Source of the DNA: Stomorhina lunata | Lineage: Eukaryota; Arthropoda; Insecta; Diptera; Rhiniidae | DNA: 64,000 bases | NCBI GenBank assembly: GCA_933228675.1 | Contig: OW121741.1 | Span: 35,097,952 to 35,161,951, forward strand | Direction of reading: 5' to 3' | Shown here: positions 1 through 9,981 of the stretch, piece by piece | Position numbering within the stretch: position 1 is the first letter of the stretch | Layout: each line of letters starts with the position of its first letter | The notes under the pieces: model-generated | Told to the model about the DNA's origin: nothing | The model's database searches: none | Seen by the model: only the letters and a program-made list of their open reading frames with translations | Made by a program: the position numbers and the translations under genes

Positions 1-872
1 AAAATTTCCTATAAAAATAGGAAATTTTTGAAAAATTTCCTATAAAAACAGGAAATTTTTGAAAAATTTCCTATAAAAATAGGAAATTTTTGAAAAATTT
101 CCTATAAAAATAGGAAATTTTTGAAAAATTTCCTATAAAAATAGGAAATTTTTGAAAAATTTCCTATAAAAATAGGAAATTTTTGAAAAATTTCCTATAA
201 AAATAGGAAATTTTTGAAAAATTTCCTATAAAAATAGGAAATTTTTGAAAAATTTCCTATAAAAATAGGAAATTTTTGAAAAATTTCCTATAAAAATAGG
301 AAATTTTTGAAAAATTTCCTATAAAAATAGGAAATTTTTGAAAAATTTCCTATAAAAATAGGAAATTTTTGAAAAATTTCCTATAAAAATAGGAAATTTT
401 TGAAAAATTTCCTATAAAAATAGGAAATTTTTGAAAAATTTCCTATAAAAATAGGAAATTTTTGAAAAATTTCCTATAAAAATAGGAAATTTTTGAAAAA
501 TTTCCTATAAAAATAGGAAATTTTTGAAAAATTTCCTATAAAAATAGGAAATTTTTGAAAAATTTCCTATAAAAATAGGAAATTTTTGAAAAATTTCCTA
601 TAAAAATAGGAAATTTTTGAAAAATTTCCTATAAAAATAGGAAATTTTTGAAAAATTTCCTATAAAAATAGGAAATTTTTGAAAAATTTCCTATAAAAAT
701 AGGAAATTTTTGAAAAATTTCCTATAAAAATAGGAAATTTTTGAAAAATTTCCTATAAAAATAGGAAATTTTTGAAAAATTTCCTATAAAAATAGGAAAT
801 TTTTGAAAAATTTCCTATAAAAATAGGAAATTTTTGAAAAATTTCCTATAAAAATAGGAAATTTTTGAAAAA
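1..872. repeat. 31-bp AT-rich hairpin satellite, array 1
   Basis: About 28 tandem copies of a 31-bp unit, almost identical to each other (one visible T-to-C change near base 49). Each unit holds the inverted repeat AAAAATTTCCTA / TAGGAAATTTTT around a short A-rich loop, followed by a G. The array is cut by the window edge, so its full length is unknown. It ends at about 872 in a degenerate AAATAAGAAATTT stretch. No coding role is supported. Confidence 0.97.
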
Positions 873-2029
873 TAAGAAATTTAAAAAAAATTTTATTATT
901 TTTCAAAACAACATTTTTTTTTGCGTTTGCTGATAAGACAACAATTACTTTAGCAATTTGTTTCCATTCTTACATGCTTAGCGCCATTGCAATTAAACTG
1001 AAACGCAGTTGCCTTGGACGGACATTCCTGATGAGTGCCTGGAAAGTAAATGCTTAAAAAATCGCCACTCAAAAGCACATGTAGCAACTAGCAATGACTT
1101 CTTTGTTTCAGCAACAAAATAACAAACTTAAAAGAAAACTCTTAGACTCATTTTAAACTCCAGGGATCAGATAATGCAACAACTTACCACCACCAACACC
1201 ACCACCACAACACAAGACCAACCAGCCAAACAACCACCACCATTACCTTTTTTAGAATAACAAGTATAAATCAAGTAAGAGGAAAATGAGTCCTATGATG
1301 ACTTGACGATTCCAAAGTGGTAAGCACAGAATAAAGTTAAAGTGTGGAGAAATCATCATTGGCTTAGATCTCTTGGAACGTTTATCATTTTTATTAAAAT
1401 GCTCAAAGTTGGCTGCCGAGTTAGATGGATGAGTTGAGAATGGTTGTGGTGTTCAACAAACACGTATTACAAATTTTGGTTGCATTGTCAAATGGAACAT
1501 TTGCACTTCCACAACAACAACAAAAAAGTTTAAATAATTTCCCCAGTGAATCGCATTAAAATCTCATGACCAAATGTCTGTAACATTTGATGGCTGTCAT
1601 TAGCAAACACACAAAATTACAGGCAAACTTGGTTTGATCTATATATATCTCGCTCTATCTGTCCCCTTTCCCTCTCGCTTACTCACTCCCAGCTTGTCAC
1701 ACTTTTTCGAAATTGCAGATTTTCCAAATGGAAAAATTCAACTATTTATTGCTCTAATGATTACGAAAAAGAACAAAAAGTTTGTCTATCGTTTAAATGT
1801 TGTTATTGCTATAGTGACCATAAAGTTTTGTGGACAAAAACTACTTTCAGCCTTTTTGCCGCCCCTTTCGGCCTAATAGGTTCAGCATGAAATTTATACT
1901 CATTTGCAATCAATTGCAACGTTTTGAGTGATGCTTAATGTTAACAACAACAATTTCAGTGACCCAGCGAATAATGTTAATTTGGCAGATAGAATCAGGG
2001 GTAACGAATAAAAGCTTTTTTTTGGAATA
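873..2029. other. AT-rich DNA without recognisable gene
   Basis: Unique-looking sequence between the first 31-bp array and a degenerate tandem repeat. It includes a CCACCAACACCACCACCACAAC-type low-complexity stretch near 1185-1240. No open frame has a recognisable domain, and no TIR or tRNA-like motif was seen. Confidence 0.5.
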
Positions 2030-2757
2030 GGGGCTTCTTAATTGCACCCAAAATTAAGAAGCACTTAAGGGAGGGAAGCGATTTGCTCGATCTAAAATTG
2101 TGCTACTTAAACTAGTTTTTGAGTAAGAGCTTATGTGAAAGCTCTAAAAAAGCAGAATATGAATGGTAACCAATTAAAGCTATTTGATATAGTAATTTAT
2201 GGAACAAGAGCTTATTTGGATGCTATAAACAACCTCTAATGAAAGGGAAGCGATTTTGATCCACCTGGAAGTAATGGAAATTTAGAAACTATGTCAACTT
2301 TAACTACTTTTTAAGCAAAAGCTTTAGAGAAAGCTGCACAAATGGTAACCAATAAAAGCTGTAACTAGTGAAAGCTTACTGGAGTATAGTCCAGAAGCTC
2401 TAAAAGAAGGTAAGTGATTTCGATCAATCTGGAAGTAGTGGAAATTTACAAATTATGCCTACCATAAAAACTTTTTGCGTAAAAGCTTATGTGGAAGATG
2501 TAAAGAAGTACAAAATTAATGTTAACCAATAAAAAGCTTTAAGCTATAGCTATTTTTAGAGTAGGCCGATTTGTGTGCAGTAAAGAAGCTCTAAAGGAAG
2601 GCATGCGATTCTGATCGATCTGGATGTAATAACAACCCACAAATTATGTCAGCTTTAATTTCCTTTTAAGAAAAAGCTTAGGTATCAGTTGTAAAGAAGC
2701 TCAATGTAAATGGTAACCAATAAAAGCCGTGCTATAACTATATTTGCATTGAAACCT
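2030..2757. repeat. degenerate ~175-bp tandem repeat
   Basis: About four diverged copies of a unit recognisable by GGAAGCGATTT..GATC, GGTAACCAATAAAAGC and GTAAAAGCTTA-like blocks. The blocks recur near 2073, 2246, 2408 and 2592, so the period is roughly 165-185 bp. The repeat lies between the two 31-bp arrays. Its divergence suggests an old duplication. Confidence 0.75.
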
Positions 2758-2765
2758 CACATGAG

Positions 2766-4252
2766 CGTAGGAAATTTTTGAAAAATTTCCTATAAAAATA
2801 GGAAATTTTTGAAAAATTTCCTATAAAAATAGGAAATTTTTGAAAAATTTCCTATAAAAATAGGAAATTTTTGAAAAATTTTCTATAAAAATAGGAAATT
2901 TTTGAAAAATTTCCAATAAAAATAGGAAATTTTTGAAAAATTTCCTATAAAAATAGGAAATTTTTGAAAAATTTCCTATAAAAATAGGAAATTTTTGAAA
3001 AATTTCCTATATAAATAGGAAATTTTTGAAAAATTTCCTATAAAAATAGGAAATTTTTGAAAAATTTCCTATAAAAATAGGAAATTTTTGAAAAATTTCC
3101 TATAAAAATAGGAAATTTTTGAAAAATTTCCTATAAAAATAGAAAATTTTTGAAAAATTTCCTATAAAAATAGGAAATTTTTGAAAAATTTCCTATAAAA
3201 ATAGGAAATTTTTGAAAAATTTCCTTTAAAAATAGGAAATTTTTGAAATATTAACTAAAAAAATAGGAAATTTTTGAAAAATTTCTTATAAAAATAGGAA
3301 ATTTTTGAAAAATTTCCTAAAAAAATAGGAAATTTTTGAAAAATTTCCTAAAAAAAATAGGAAATTTTTGAAAAATTAACTAAAAAAATAGGAAATTTTT
3401 GAAAATTTTCTTATAAAAATAGGAAATTTTTGAAAAATTTCCTATAAAAATAAGAAATCTTTGAAAAATTTCCTGTAAAAATAGGAAATTTTTGAAAAAT
3501 TTGCAATAAAAATAAGAAGTTTTTTGGAAATTTCCTATAATAATAAGAAATTTTTGAAAAATTTCCTATAAAAGTAAGAAATTTTTGAAAAATTTCCTAT
3601 AAAAATAAGAAATTTTTGAAAAATTTCCTATAAAAATAAGAAATTTTTGAAAAATTTCCTATAAAAATAAGAAATTTTTTAAAATTTCCTATAAAAATAG
3701 GAAATTTTTGAAAAATTTCCTATAAAAATAAGAAATTTTTGAAAAATTTCCTATAAAAATAAGAAATTTTTGAAAAATTTCCTATAAAAATAAGAAATTT
3801 TTGAAAAATTTCCTATAAAATTAAGAAATTTTTGAAAATTTTCCTATAAAAATAAGAAATTTTTGAAAAATTTCCTATAAAAATAAGAAATTTTTGGAAA
3901 ATTTCTTATAAATATAAGAAATCTTTGAAAAATTTTCTATAAAAATGAGAAATTTTGGAAAAATTTCCTATAAAAATAAGAAATTTTTGAAAGATTTGCG
4001 ACAAAAATAAGATTTTTTTTTTTTTTTATAAAAATAAGAAATTTTTCCATAAAAATCCGAAATTTTTGAAAAATTTTCTATAAAAATAAAAAATTTTTGA
4101 AAAATTTTCTATAAAAATAAGAAATTTTCGAAAAATTTCCTATAAAAAATAAGAAATTTTTGAAAAATTTCCTATAAAAATAAGAAATTTTTTAAAAATT
4201 TTCTATAAAAATAAGAAATTTTGAAAAATTCGCTATAAAAATATGAAATATA
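2766..4252. repeat. 31-bp AT-rich hairpin satellite, array 2
   Basis: The same unit and orientation as array 1. Copies are nearly perfect from about 2766 to 3230. They become diverged to the right, where TAGGAAAT is mostly replaced by TAAGAAAT after about 3440, with indels and poly-T near 4010-4030. The left boundary is abrupt and the right boundary fades into unrelated sequence. Confidence 0.95.
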
Positions 4253-4956
4253 GAATGACCTCGAAAACGGCTCTAACGATTTTGATAAAATGTTTACGAG
4301 TAAAAAAGGGGAAAAGAAATCAAAGACGCTTATCTTCTAAAGTAATAGGCATAGAAACAAAATTTAAATTACGCTTTGAATAGCTTTGAAAATAAGCGAA
4401 CAGGTGATCCTTTTGAAACTATGCCCGAAAACGGTGAAAATAGTTTTTTTGGTACATTTTTAACCCACTGTTATCTTTTGAACCAAAAAATCTAGAAAGA
4501 AACTTTGTAGATGTGAAAAAAAAATTTAACACGTATTTGGTACTTTTTTGATTTCTGGGGGCACAATGGGTAAAAAAGGGATAAAATGATAGCTTAATAT
4601 CTCATAAAGAAATATGAATAATAAAATGTACAGAATTCAATTGGTACCAAGGAAGTACCAAATAAGCAATTGGCATTAGTTTTGTTCGTTTTATATACTT
4701 AAATAGTACCCCTCGTAGGTGAAGATGTTTGCTGGGTGGCTCCAAGCTTCGAACTTTTACTTGTTTCTTGATTTTTGATGAAAAAACTTTTGAATTAACA
4801 TTGTTAAACTTAAAGGGCACATTACAGAAAAAAGTAAAACGGCAAAGAAGTTCCAACTTCGAACAGCACTGAGGTAGCACCACAAACTCTTAAACTTCTC
4901 ATAGATTTTTAAGATCAGAAATCGGTAAAAACATTTTTAAGCCATAAAATACATCT
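4253..4956. other. AT-rich DNA without recognisable gene
   Basis: No domain, TIR or tandem structure was recognised. The style (repeated 'lines' of A/T-rich text with GTACC words) resembles 10.0-11.7 kb and may be the same kind of old repeat. Confidence 0.4.
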
Positions 4957-5035
4957 ACCGCCGTGGTGTAGCAGGTTAGTCATCCGCCTACCATACCAAT
5001 GGTCCTAAGTTCGTTCCCCGGCGTGAAAAAAGACC
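4957..5035 (+). repeat. tRNA-derived SINE head
   Basis: Sequence resembling a tRNA with pol III promoter boxes. An A-box-like TGGTGTAGCAGG lies near the start, and a B-box-like AAGTTCGTTCC is about 45 bases downstream, inside a T-arm-like context ending CCCCGGCG. The B box departs from the consensus GGTTCGANTCC at the invariant A. An A-rich tail region follows (GAAAAAAGACC, GAAAAAAATAAA). Most likely a decayed SINE rather than a tRNA gene. Confidence 0.55.
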
Positions 5036-5163
5036 CAATTGAAAAAAATAAATTTTCAAAAAATGCGGCGGTTACCCTCATAAGTTAGCTAGCCACTGGT
5101 TATTGAGTATTAGGCTTTTTATATTTATGTATATAAATACATCTATAAATTTACTCAACGCAT

Positions 5164-5640
5164 GGAACTTCTGGTTTGTATGTTGTAAGTAAAGGCATAC
5201 TTGTATGCAATAAAGAAGTCCTTCTAGAAGATATATAGTTGTGGTTGATTTTTATTTAAAAGACGCTTTCAAAAGGAGAGGAGGAGCTTTCATAGGGCAT
5301 CTTATGCCATTTCTAAGAAATCTCTTCCTTCCAAAGGAGCTACTTCTTTCATTTACTTGATGCATGAGGAGCTTTCAAGGGGCATCTCATACAATTTCTA
5401 AGAAATCTCTTCGTTCCAAAAGAGCTACTAAATATTTCTACCATTTACTTGATGCTAGGGCCTTCTGGTTTGTATGTTGTGAGTAAAGACTTACTTGTAA
5501 GCAATAAAGAAGCACTTCTAGAAGATATATAGTTTTGGCTGATTTTTACGTTGAAGACGCTTTCAAAAGGTTAGAAGAAGCTAACAAATTAGGCATCTCA
5601 TACAATTTTTAAAAAATTTCTCCCTACCAGAAGTGCTTCC
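5164..5640. repeat. 299-bp imperfect tandem duplication
   Basis: The block CTTCTGGTTTGTATGTTGT, together with AGAAGATATATAGTT and GACGCTTTCAAAAGG, occurs at about 5167 and again at about 5466. A smaller duplication around GGGCATCT(T/C)AT and TTTCTAAGAAATCTCTTC lies between them. No coding capacity. Confidence 0.75.
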
Positions 5641-6763
5641 AAGTAAGCACTAACGTTTTGCTGGGTTATAGCAAGCTGGCATCTTTGGCTGGTATCTTGA
5701 TTTTTGTCCAAACGACTTTTTGATTAACATTGTTAACGTTAAAATGCACAGTAAAGCAAAAAAAACATAAAATCTAAAAGACTTCAGCCAACGATGACGA
5801 AGGCCCAACTTTGGACGTAAGCACGTAATCCGAAAACTTTTAGCTTCAAATGATTCTATTGAACAGTGACAACTACAACGACGACTAATTGATTGACACA
5901 GTGTGACTTTACGCAATGACAGACTGACAATGAGACCAAAATCAAATGATTTCTGCAGCAAATCCGCTTCATTTGTTTAAGTATTTGCCAGTACAAATAT
6001 ATTTTTATATTTGATTTTACTATATTAAAGAATGCAAATGAATAAAATAATTTTATTTAATTGTTAACATGTTATATTTCAGGCAATAAAATTCGTTTTA
6101 TTAAAATTGAAAAGTCAGGAATTTTGTGTAATTTTTGCAATTATCTCATTTGTTTTATGATCAATTCAATGGATTTTTTGGCTGTGAATGGGATTTTTGT
6201 AATAATATTTTTGGGCAATCAATCAGGGCTTGTTAAAATAATTATTACTATTTTAACAAGCCCTGATTGATTCGAAGTGAGTGATTGATTGATTGACTGA
6301 TTGGCAGTCAATTGGGAATTGGTTTTTTTTTCTGTTTATTAAATAATTTTATTCAATAGTAATTTTGCAACATATTATTATACTTATGGTTGAGTGTTAA
6401 AGTCATTAGTAAACAATTTTTAATGTTTATTGGAAAATTTAAATGATTATAAATACAATTAAAATTTAAAAGCCTCCCAAAAGCAACTCCTTCGACAGCG
6501 AAATACATTTAATATAAGAGTTTGTTGAGTAAAAGCTTACTTGGAAGCACTTAGGAAGCACTAATGGAAGGCAAAGAATATCATCTGTTTCAAAGATGTT
6601 GCTTAACAAATTTTGCAATTCTACAAATTTTCGAACACAATATCAACTCTAGATGACATAGAAACACCAGAAAACAAGGTTCGAAAAAAAGTACCTTATT
6701 AAGTCAGAAACAAAGTTGGCACGCAAAGGCACAATAGAAAAAGAACGGTACGTTATAATAACA
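5641..6763. other. AT-rich spacer with one perfect hairpin
   Basis: No recognisable gene. The short minus-strand frame near 5650-5961 has no family features. The notable content is the hairpin at 6217-6272, listed separately. Confidence 0.5.
6217..6272. repeat. perfect 24-bp inverted repeat, 8-nt loop
   Basis: The left arm (6217-6240) and right arm (6249-6272) are exact reverse complements around the loop ATTATTAC. The stem contains CAGGGCTTGTTAAAATA. Pairing stops sharply at both ends. It could be a tiny foldback insertion or a transcribed hairpin; nothing else identifies it. Confidence 0.9.
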
Positions 6764-6979
6764 TCCCAGTAAAACTTTTCATTACCAAATAATGAGTTAA
6801 ACAGTTAAACTATTGAACACGAACTACTTACTCATTCGCTGTTTAAGTCATTACATTAACATGGGGATGTCATTGGAGGCAAGTACTTACCAATTGCAGA
6901 AAAGTAATGACTTGGGTAAGCAATTTGAAAGCAACAACAACAACAGCAACAACTTTTTTCGAAATACAACATTTTTTTT

Positions 6980-7050
6980 ATGATCCCATGGGGGCTCGAA
7001 CCCAGACCCTCCGGCTGCTAGGCAGAGACTCTTCCACTGAGCTACTTCAT
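6980..7050 (-). repeat. tRNA-Ala-like module (pseudo-tRNA/SINE head)
   Basis: On the minus strand the sequence reads TAGCTCAGTGGAAGAGT (A box and D arm), a loop CTAGCAG at the position of an anticodon loop (would read AGC), and GGGTTCGAGCCCC (B box and T arm). The 5' and 3' acceptor strands do not pair, and the anticodon stem has a mismatch. It is therefore tRNA-derived but not a functional tRNA gene. The same module lies at 19998-20071 in the inverted copy. Confidence 0.65.
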
Positions 7051-7289
7051 ATGTTGAAAACTTAGCAGCTTATAATTAATATAAACAATTTTTATTTTTA
7101 GATCCAAAATCATGTGAAAATAACTTTGTTTTTCCCTGCTTTTTTTTGCTTTGTTGTAATTTTTGGAAAAATATTTTTATACGATTTTTGTAATTATTTT
7201 AAAACTTTTTTAAAATTATTTTAAAACTTAAACAATTTAAATCTTCTTTTTTGTATAAGTTTTTACATAAGATTGTCTCTTACTTACTT

Positions 7290-7860
7290 AAATGTTACAA
7301 CCTGTTAAGGTCAAAGTCAGAGCATATTTTAGAATCCCATGGATTTCGATCTTGTGCGAATATTCTCCAATTTTATAGGCCAAGCTTTGAAAAATGTTCC
7401 TCTACTTGGTCTTTCTATCGAAGTTTCGGACATCCTCCTCTAACACTAGGTAGTGGGACATTTCAATTCTAATTTTATCCTCTTCATTGAATTTTTTTTC
7501 AAGAGAGGGTTACTAGCCAGTAATCCTAACCCATTTTTATCGATCTTATGGGACAACTCTCGGAACATGTTAACTCACAATATTAATGGGTGTTAAACTA
7601 GCTCCCCGGGTGATACCATGAGGAGGTGTGTGTCATAGTCCGAGCATATTTTAGAATTCCATGGATTTCAATCTTGTGCGAATATTCTCCAATTTTATAG
7701 GCCAAGCTTTGAAAAATGTTCCTCTACTTGGTCTTTCTATCGAAGTTTCGGACATCCTCCTCTAACATTAGGTAGTGGGACATTTCAATTCTAATTTTAT
7801 CCTCTTCATTGTATTTTTTTTTCAAGAGAGGGTTACTGAAGGATGACCCAGATAAGTTGG
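7290..7860 (-). repeat. dispersed LINE-3'-end-like module, tandemly duplicated
   Basis: The module reads, on the minus strand, toward AAAATATGCTC..TTTGACCTTAACAGGTTGTAA and a (TAAG)n-like tail. Recognisable pieces recur near 14816 and 14983 (-), 19690 (+), 24688 (+) and 56140 (+). In this copy the block from GAGCATATTTTAGAAT to TTTTCAAGAGAGGGTTACT is repeated 322 bp later. The (AAGT)n tail is typical of non-LTR retrotransposon ends; family assignment is inference. Confidence 0.6.
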
Positions 7861-8146
7861 GCTTACCAAGTTAAGACCAATTAGAACCGTGTTTGGTATT
7901 CAACATACCCTACATAATCAAAATTGACTCATGATGGTATTTTTTCATTAACGTGAGTTAGTTTTACAAATATTTTTTACAGAAGATAATATTTAAGTTC
8001 TTAAAATTCAAAAATCATTTAAAACGACTCTTTTAATAAAAAAAAAAAACTAAAGAAATTTGTTGCCCTTGGTGGGATTTGAACCGGGGCCATTCAGTTT
8101 AAATCACCATCTTAATTACAAATAAGTACTTCTGTAATAACTTATT

Positions 8147-8202
8147 GTTACCTTGTAACGACTACAACATACCATCCTATGTTGTAGTCGTTACAAGGTA
8201 AC
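8147..8202. repeat. perfect 25-bp inverted repeat, 6-nt loop
   Basis: Arms 8147-8171 and 8178-8202 are exact reverse complements (starting GTTACCTTGTAACGAC) around CCATCC. The inverted copy of the host element (about 19055-19080) retains only one arm, so the palindrome arose in, or was lost from, one copy. Confidence 0.9.
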
Positions 8203-8678
8203 CAGTTATCAGAGTACTTGCCATTACCAAAGTTTTGCTGGGATAGCTTTCTTTGGGATTTTAGAGTATTTTTTAGTTAACTTAAGAGTACTAAAAATGC
8301 ATAGTACGTCAATTGTGTTTGTGTGAGTAACGCAATTTCAACAACATAGTACGTTACAATACTCAAAGAAGTGCTTCTTTTTAGTGTACTTCTTGAAAGT
8401 TCGTTATGATAAAGATTGTGTATTTTAACTCTAAAATTTTAAGGTACCTTTACCGAAATTGAACACTTTGTTACATACGTGACTTTCTACCGAACTTGCC
8501 TAAGTACAGTACGGTAGCTTAAAATACAGTATTTAAGAGTATTTTTTCGAACCTTGCCGGAAATTCTTTAGAAGAAACCTACTACATGAAAGCATTATCT
8601 CTTTAACGAATCAAAATAGCAAATTATTTAGCACAAGAAATATTTGATTGTCTTTTGTCATTATTTCACAGAAATATA

Positions 8679-9981
8679 CCAGGGCGTTTTTTTTAGAGGT
8701 ATAGAACTTCGAATTGAAATAAAACACAAGAAAATCGTTTTAATGTCCATCAATTTGGCTTTATTGGAAGGATAATTTTATGCCATTAATGTTTAAATAT
8801 GATTTCGGGCATGTGGCCGCCGCGGCTGGCTCGAATAAAGCCAATTCTACAGGTCCAATTTTCAACTACTTTTTCGAGCATATGGGGCCGTATGTTGGCA
8901 ATAACGACACGAATGTTGGCTTCCAAGTCCCCTAACGTTTCTGGTTTGTTGGCGTAGATGAGAGACTTCACATATCTACAAAGAAAATAATCCAGTGGTG
9001 TCAAATCGCACGATCTTGGTGGCCAATTGACAGGTCCATTCCGCGAAATTATGCGCTCATCGAATGTTTCCTTCAATAAATTAATTGTGACGTGCGCTGT
9101 GTGGCATGTAGCGCCGTCTTGTTGGAACCACAACTCATCCACATTCATGCCATCCAATTGGGGAACAAAATAGTCGGTTATCATGGCTCTATACCGGTCT
9201 CCATTTATGGTAACTGACTCTCCAGCATTATTTCGAAAGAAGTATCGCCCAATGACTCCACCAGCCCATAGAGCACACCAAACAGTCAGTTTTTGTGGAT
9301 GTAATGGCGTCTCAAGGGTCTCATGTGGATTCTCTTCACTCCAAATGCGGCAATTTTGCTTGTTGACGTAGCCATTCAACCAAAACTGAGCCTCATCACT
9401 GAACAAAATTTTGCGATGAAAATTGGCATCGAGATCAATCTCATTTTCGGCCCATACACCAAAATCACGACGCATTGCATGGTCTCGCGGCTTTAATTCT
9501 TGCACAAGCTGGATCTTGTAAGGTCGCAAGCCAAGATCTTTGCGCAAAATCCATATCCATAAAGTTGATGGACAAAGCTCCAATTGCTGTGCACGGTGGC
9601 GAATCGATTCATTCGGGTCCTCTTCAACACTTTGCTCTACAGCGGAAATTGTTTCTTCGGTGCGCACTGTTCGACGTCGCTGCGGATGCGTATTATCACA
9701 TAGAGTAAACGTAGTGCGAAAACGATCAATGGTTAACCGAATTAATTGCACTGATGGACGATCATGTCGACCACAAATGGACGGAGCTTGCGGTAAACTT
9801 CGCGAACTAAACCATTTTCGAAATAAATTTGCACATTTGCAAGCGTTGTTCTTTTGTCAACCTGTTCATGATGAAATGGCAAACCAAACTAAATATTAAT
9901 CACTTGACAGCTGACAAAATGGCCGCCAGTTAAAAAAGTGATGCCAACTTAAAGTTCTATACCTCAATAAAAAACACCCGA
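8679..9981 (-). mobile_element. rosa-like DD41D mariner element
   Basis: A 1.3-kb Tc1/mariner-superfamily element. The left end reads GGGCGTTTTTTTTAGAGGTA and the inverted right end reads GGGTGTTTTTTATTGAGGTA. The two ends match at 24 of 27 positions through GAGGTATAGAACT, and both sides are flanked by TA. The transposase runs on the minus strand and is frameshifted near its start, so the copy is not autonomous. Confidence 0.9.
8786..9869 (-). pseudogene. mariner (DD41D, rosa-type) transposase, frameshifted
   Basis: This encoded the cut-and-paste transposase of the surrounding element. The 321-residue open frame (8786-9751) holds the full catalytic domain: FSDEAQFWLNGYVNKQ (first D), FQQDGATCHTA (second D) and PPRSCDLTPLDYF (third D). 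There are 41 residues between the second and third aspartates, the DD41D spacing of the rosa group. The DNA-binding N-terminus lies upstream in other frames. A start ATG at 9869 opens MNRLTKEQRLQ and then hits a stop. The continuation LVREVYRKLRPF lies in a second frame, and HDRPSVQLIRLT in the third, in frame with the main body. At least two frameshifts therefore separate start and catalytic core. All three catalytic residues survive, suggesting fairly recent inactivation. Overlapping plus-strand frames are shadows. Confidence 0.9.

Larger units (their letters stand above)
6764..8243 (+). mobile_element. TIR composite element with tRNA-like modules, copy 1
   Basis: Bounded by TCCCAGTAAAACTTTTC at the left and, inverted, TCCCAGCAAAACTTTGG at the right. 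The whole block recurs in reverse orientation at 19018-20312, which defines the element. Inside are a tRNA-Ala-like module on the minus strand (6980-7050), LINE 3'-end-like modules duplicated with a 322-bp offset (about 7320 and 7642), and a second B-box-bearing module on the minus strand near 8062-8110. A perfect 25-bp hairpin at 8147-8202 sits just inside the right end. No transposase frame is present. No clear target duplication was found, so the superfamily is unknown. Confidence 0.7.

Noticed and set aside
1028..1050. CTGATGAG followed by GGAAAG, a possible second hammerhead
   Set aside because: The intervening GTGCCT cannot form stem II, and no flanking stems I or III were found.
6980..7050. 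Functional tRNA-Ala gene
   Set aside because: A and B boxes and a plausible anticodon loop are present, but the acceptor arms do not pair. The module is part of a repeated element.
9183..9899. Plus-strand frames over the DD41D mariner
   Set aside because: Shadows of the minus-strand transposase.
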